NCBI RefSeq assembly: GCF_019351435.1
Contig: NZ_JAHWYN010000007.1
Location: 62,001-126,000 of the forward strand
DNA length: 64,000 nt
Direction: 5' to 3'
Source of the DNA: Flavobacterium taihuense
GTDB taxonomy: Bacteria; Bacteroidota; Bacteroidia; Flavobacteriales; Flavobacteriaceae
The position numbers were made by a program, and so were the translations under genes. Positions 63,946 through 64,000 of the stretch are shown piece after piece. Each line of letters begins with the position of its first letter. The first letter of the stretch is position 1. Below the pieces are notes generated by a model that worked only from the letters and a program-made list of their open reading frames with translations, did no database searches and was not told the DNA's origin.

Positions 63946-64000
63946 ATGAAAAACAACAAATCCGTAATTATCTGGCTCCTATCAGGTTGCTTTTTAGTGT
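63946..64000 (+). CDS. N-terminus of a probable heme A synthase (COX15/CtaA), cut by the window
   Basis: Eighteen codons are visible: MKNNKSVIIWLLSGCFLV. The run KSVIIWLLSGC before a membrane helix resembles Bacteroidota COX15/CtaA-family proteins, as I recall them, in which IMVVVGGxTRLTxSG follows. Too short to be sure. Heme A serves aa3-type oxidases. Confidence 0.45.
   Translation, partial: MKNNKSVIIWLLSGCFLV

Noticed and set aside
1..64000. CRISPR arrays, insertion sequences, prophage, defence systems, tRNA and rRNA genes
   Set aside because: Looked for repeated spacers, transposase or integrase motifs, toxin-antitoxin pairs and tRNA-like cloverleaf ends by eye; none was seen. A dedicated scan could still find a tRNA I missed.

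Overview
The window looks like chromosomal DNA of a Flavobacterium or close relative (Flavobacteriaceae, Bacteroidota). The DNA is AT-rich, and many promoters carry the Bacteroidota-type -7 box TAnnTTTG, sometimes with a TTTG/TTG -33 box 17-19 bases upstream. Shine-Dalgarno sites are hard to find. The proteins are typical of the family: fused CcoNO, DUF349 and DUF5606 proteins, a LUD protein, acyl-CoA-binding protein and Wzi. No rRNA, tRNA, CRISPR array, transposase, integrase or phage gene was seen. The sequence was read by eye, so absences are weaker than presences.

Layout. 1-5.7 kb: TMEM175-like channel (cut by the window edge), coaD, a PhnA-like zinc-ribbon protein, a small secreted protein, a DbpA-type RNA helicase and a secreted M14 peptidase. 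5.7-14 kb: a housekeeping block of Nudix hydrolase, pyrE, SRPBCC protein, birA, rsfS, ftsH, LUD protein, cdsA, psd, acyl-CoA-binding protein and a lipoprotein superoxide dismutase. 14-24.8 kb: GH13 amylase lipoprotein, LptA/OstA-like protein, class III aminotransferase, TPR protein, aroE, DUF349 protein and two orphan small genes. 24.8-36.1 kb: a microaerobic respiration block with hemN, a cbb3 oxidase locus on the minus strand (ccoS, fused ccoNO, ccoQ, ccoP, ccoG, ccoH, TauE/SafE-like), the copper ATPase ccoI and a divergent Fnr-type regulator. 36.1-44 kb: mazG, DUF5606 gene, def, a FUSC transporter, mqo, ruvX and dapD. 44.1-61.8 kb: a surface-glycan locus with eight GT2-type catalytic domains (one fused to GT4), one further GT4, one GT9, a polysaccharide deacetylase, an InaA/Kdo-type kinase, a WbsX-like protein, two RfaS-like paralogues and a Wzi-like outer-membrane protein. 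61.8-64 kb: the threonylcarbamoyl-AMP synthase gene, cca and the first codons of a probable heme A synthase.

The most interesting signal is a candidate oxygen-responsive regulon. The Fnr-like protein lies next to a perfect palindrome ATGAT-N4-ATCAT between itself and ccoI. The same palindrome lies before hemN, and a one-mismatch copy before ccoS. In hemN and ccoS its centre is exactly 29.5 bases upstream of the first base of the -7 box, and in ccoI nearly so, which would place it near -41 as for a class II activator. The regulator keeps three of the four cluster cysteines of E. coli FNR and has Ser at the fourth.

Two small cco genes (ccoS, 59 codons; ccoQ, 55 codons) were found by reading the sequence directly. 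Intergenic DNA also holds several repeat types: two large hairpin elements, two copies of the palindrome CCCGATAGCTATCGGG, and degenerate AGATTTCAGATT-like tracts just after stop codons.
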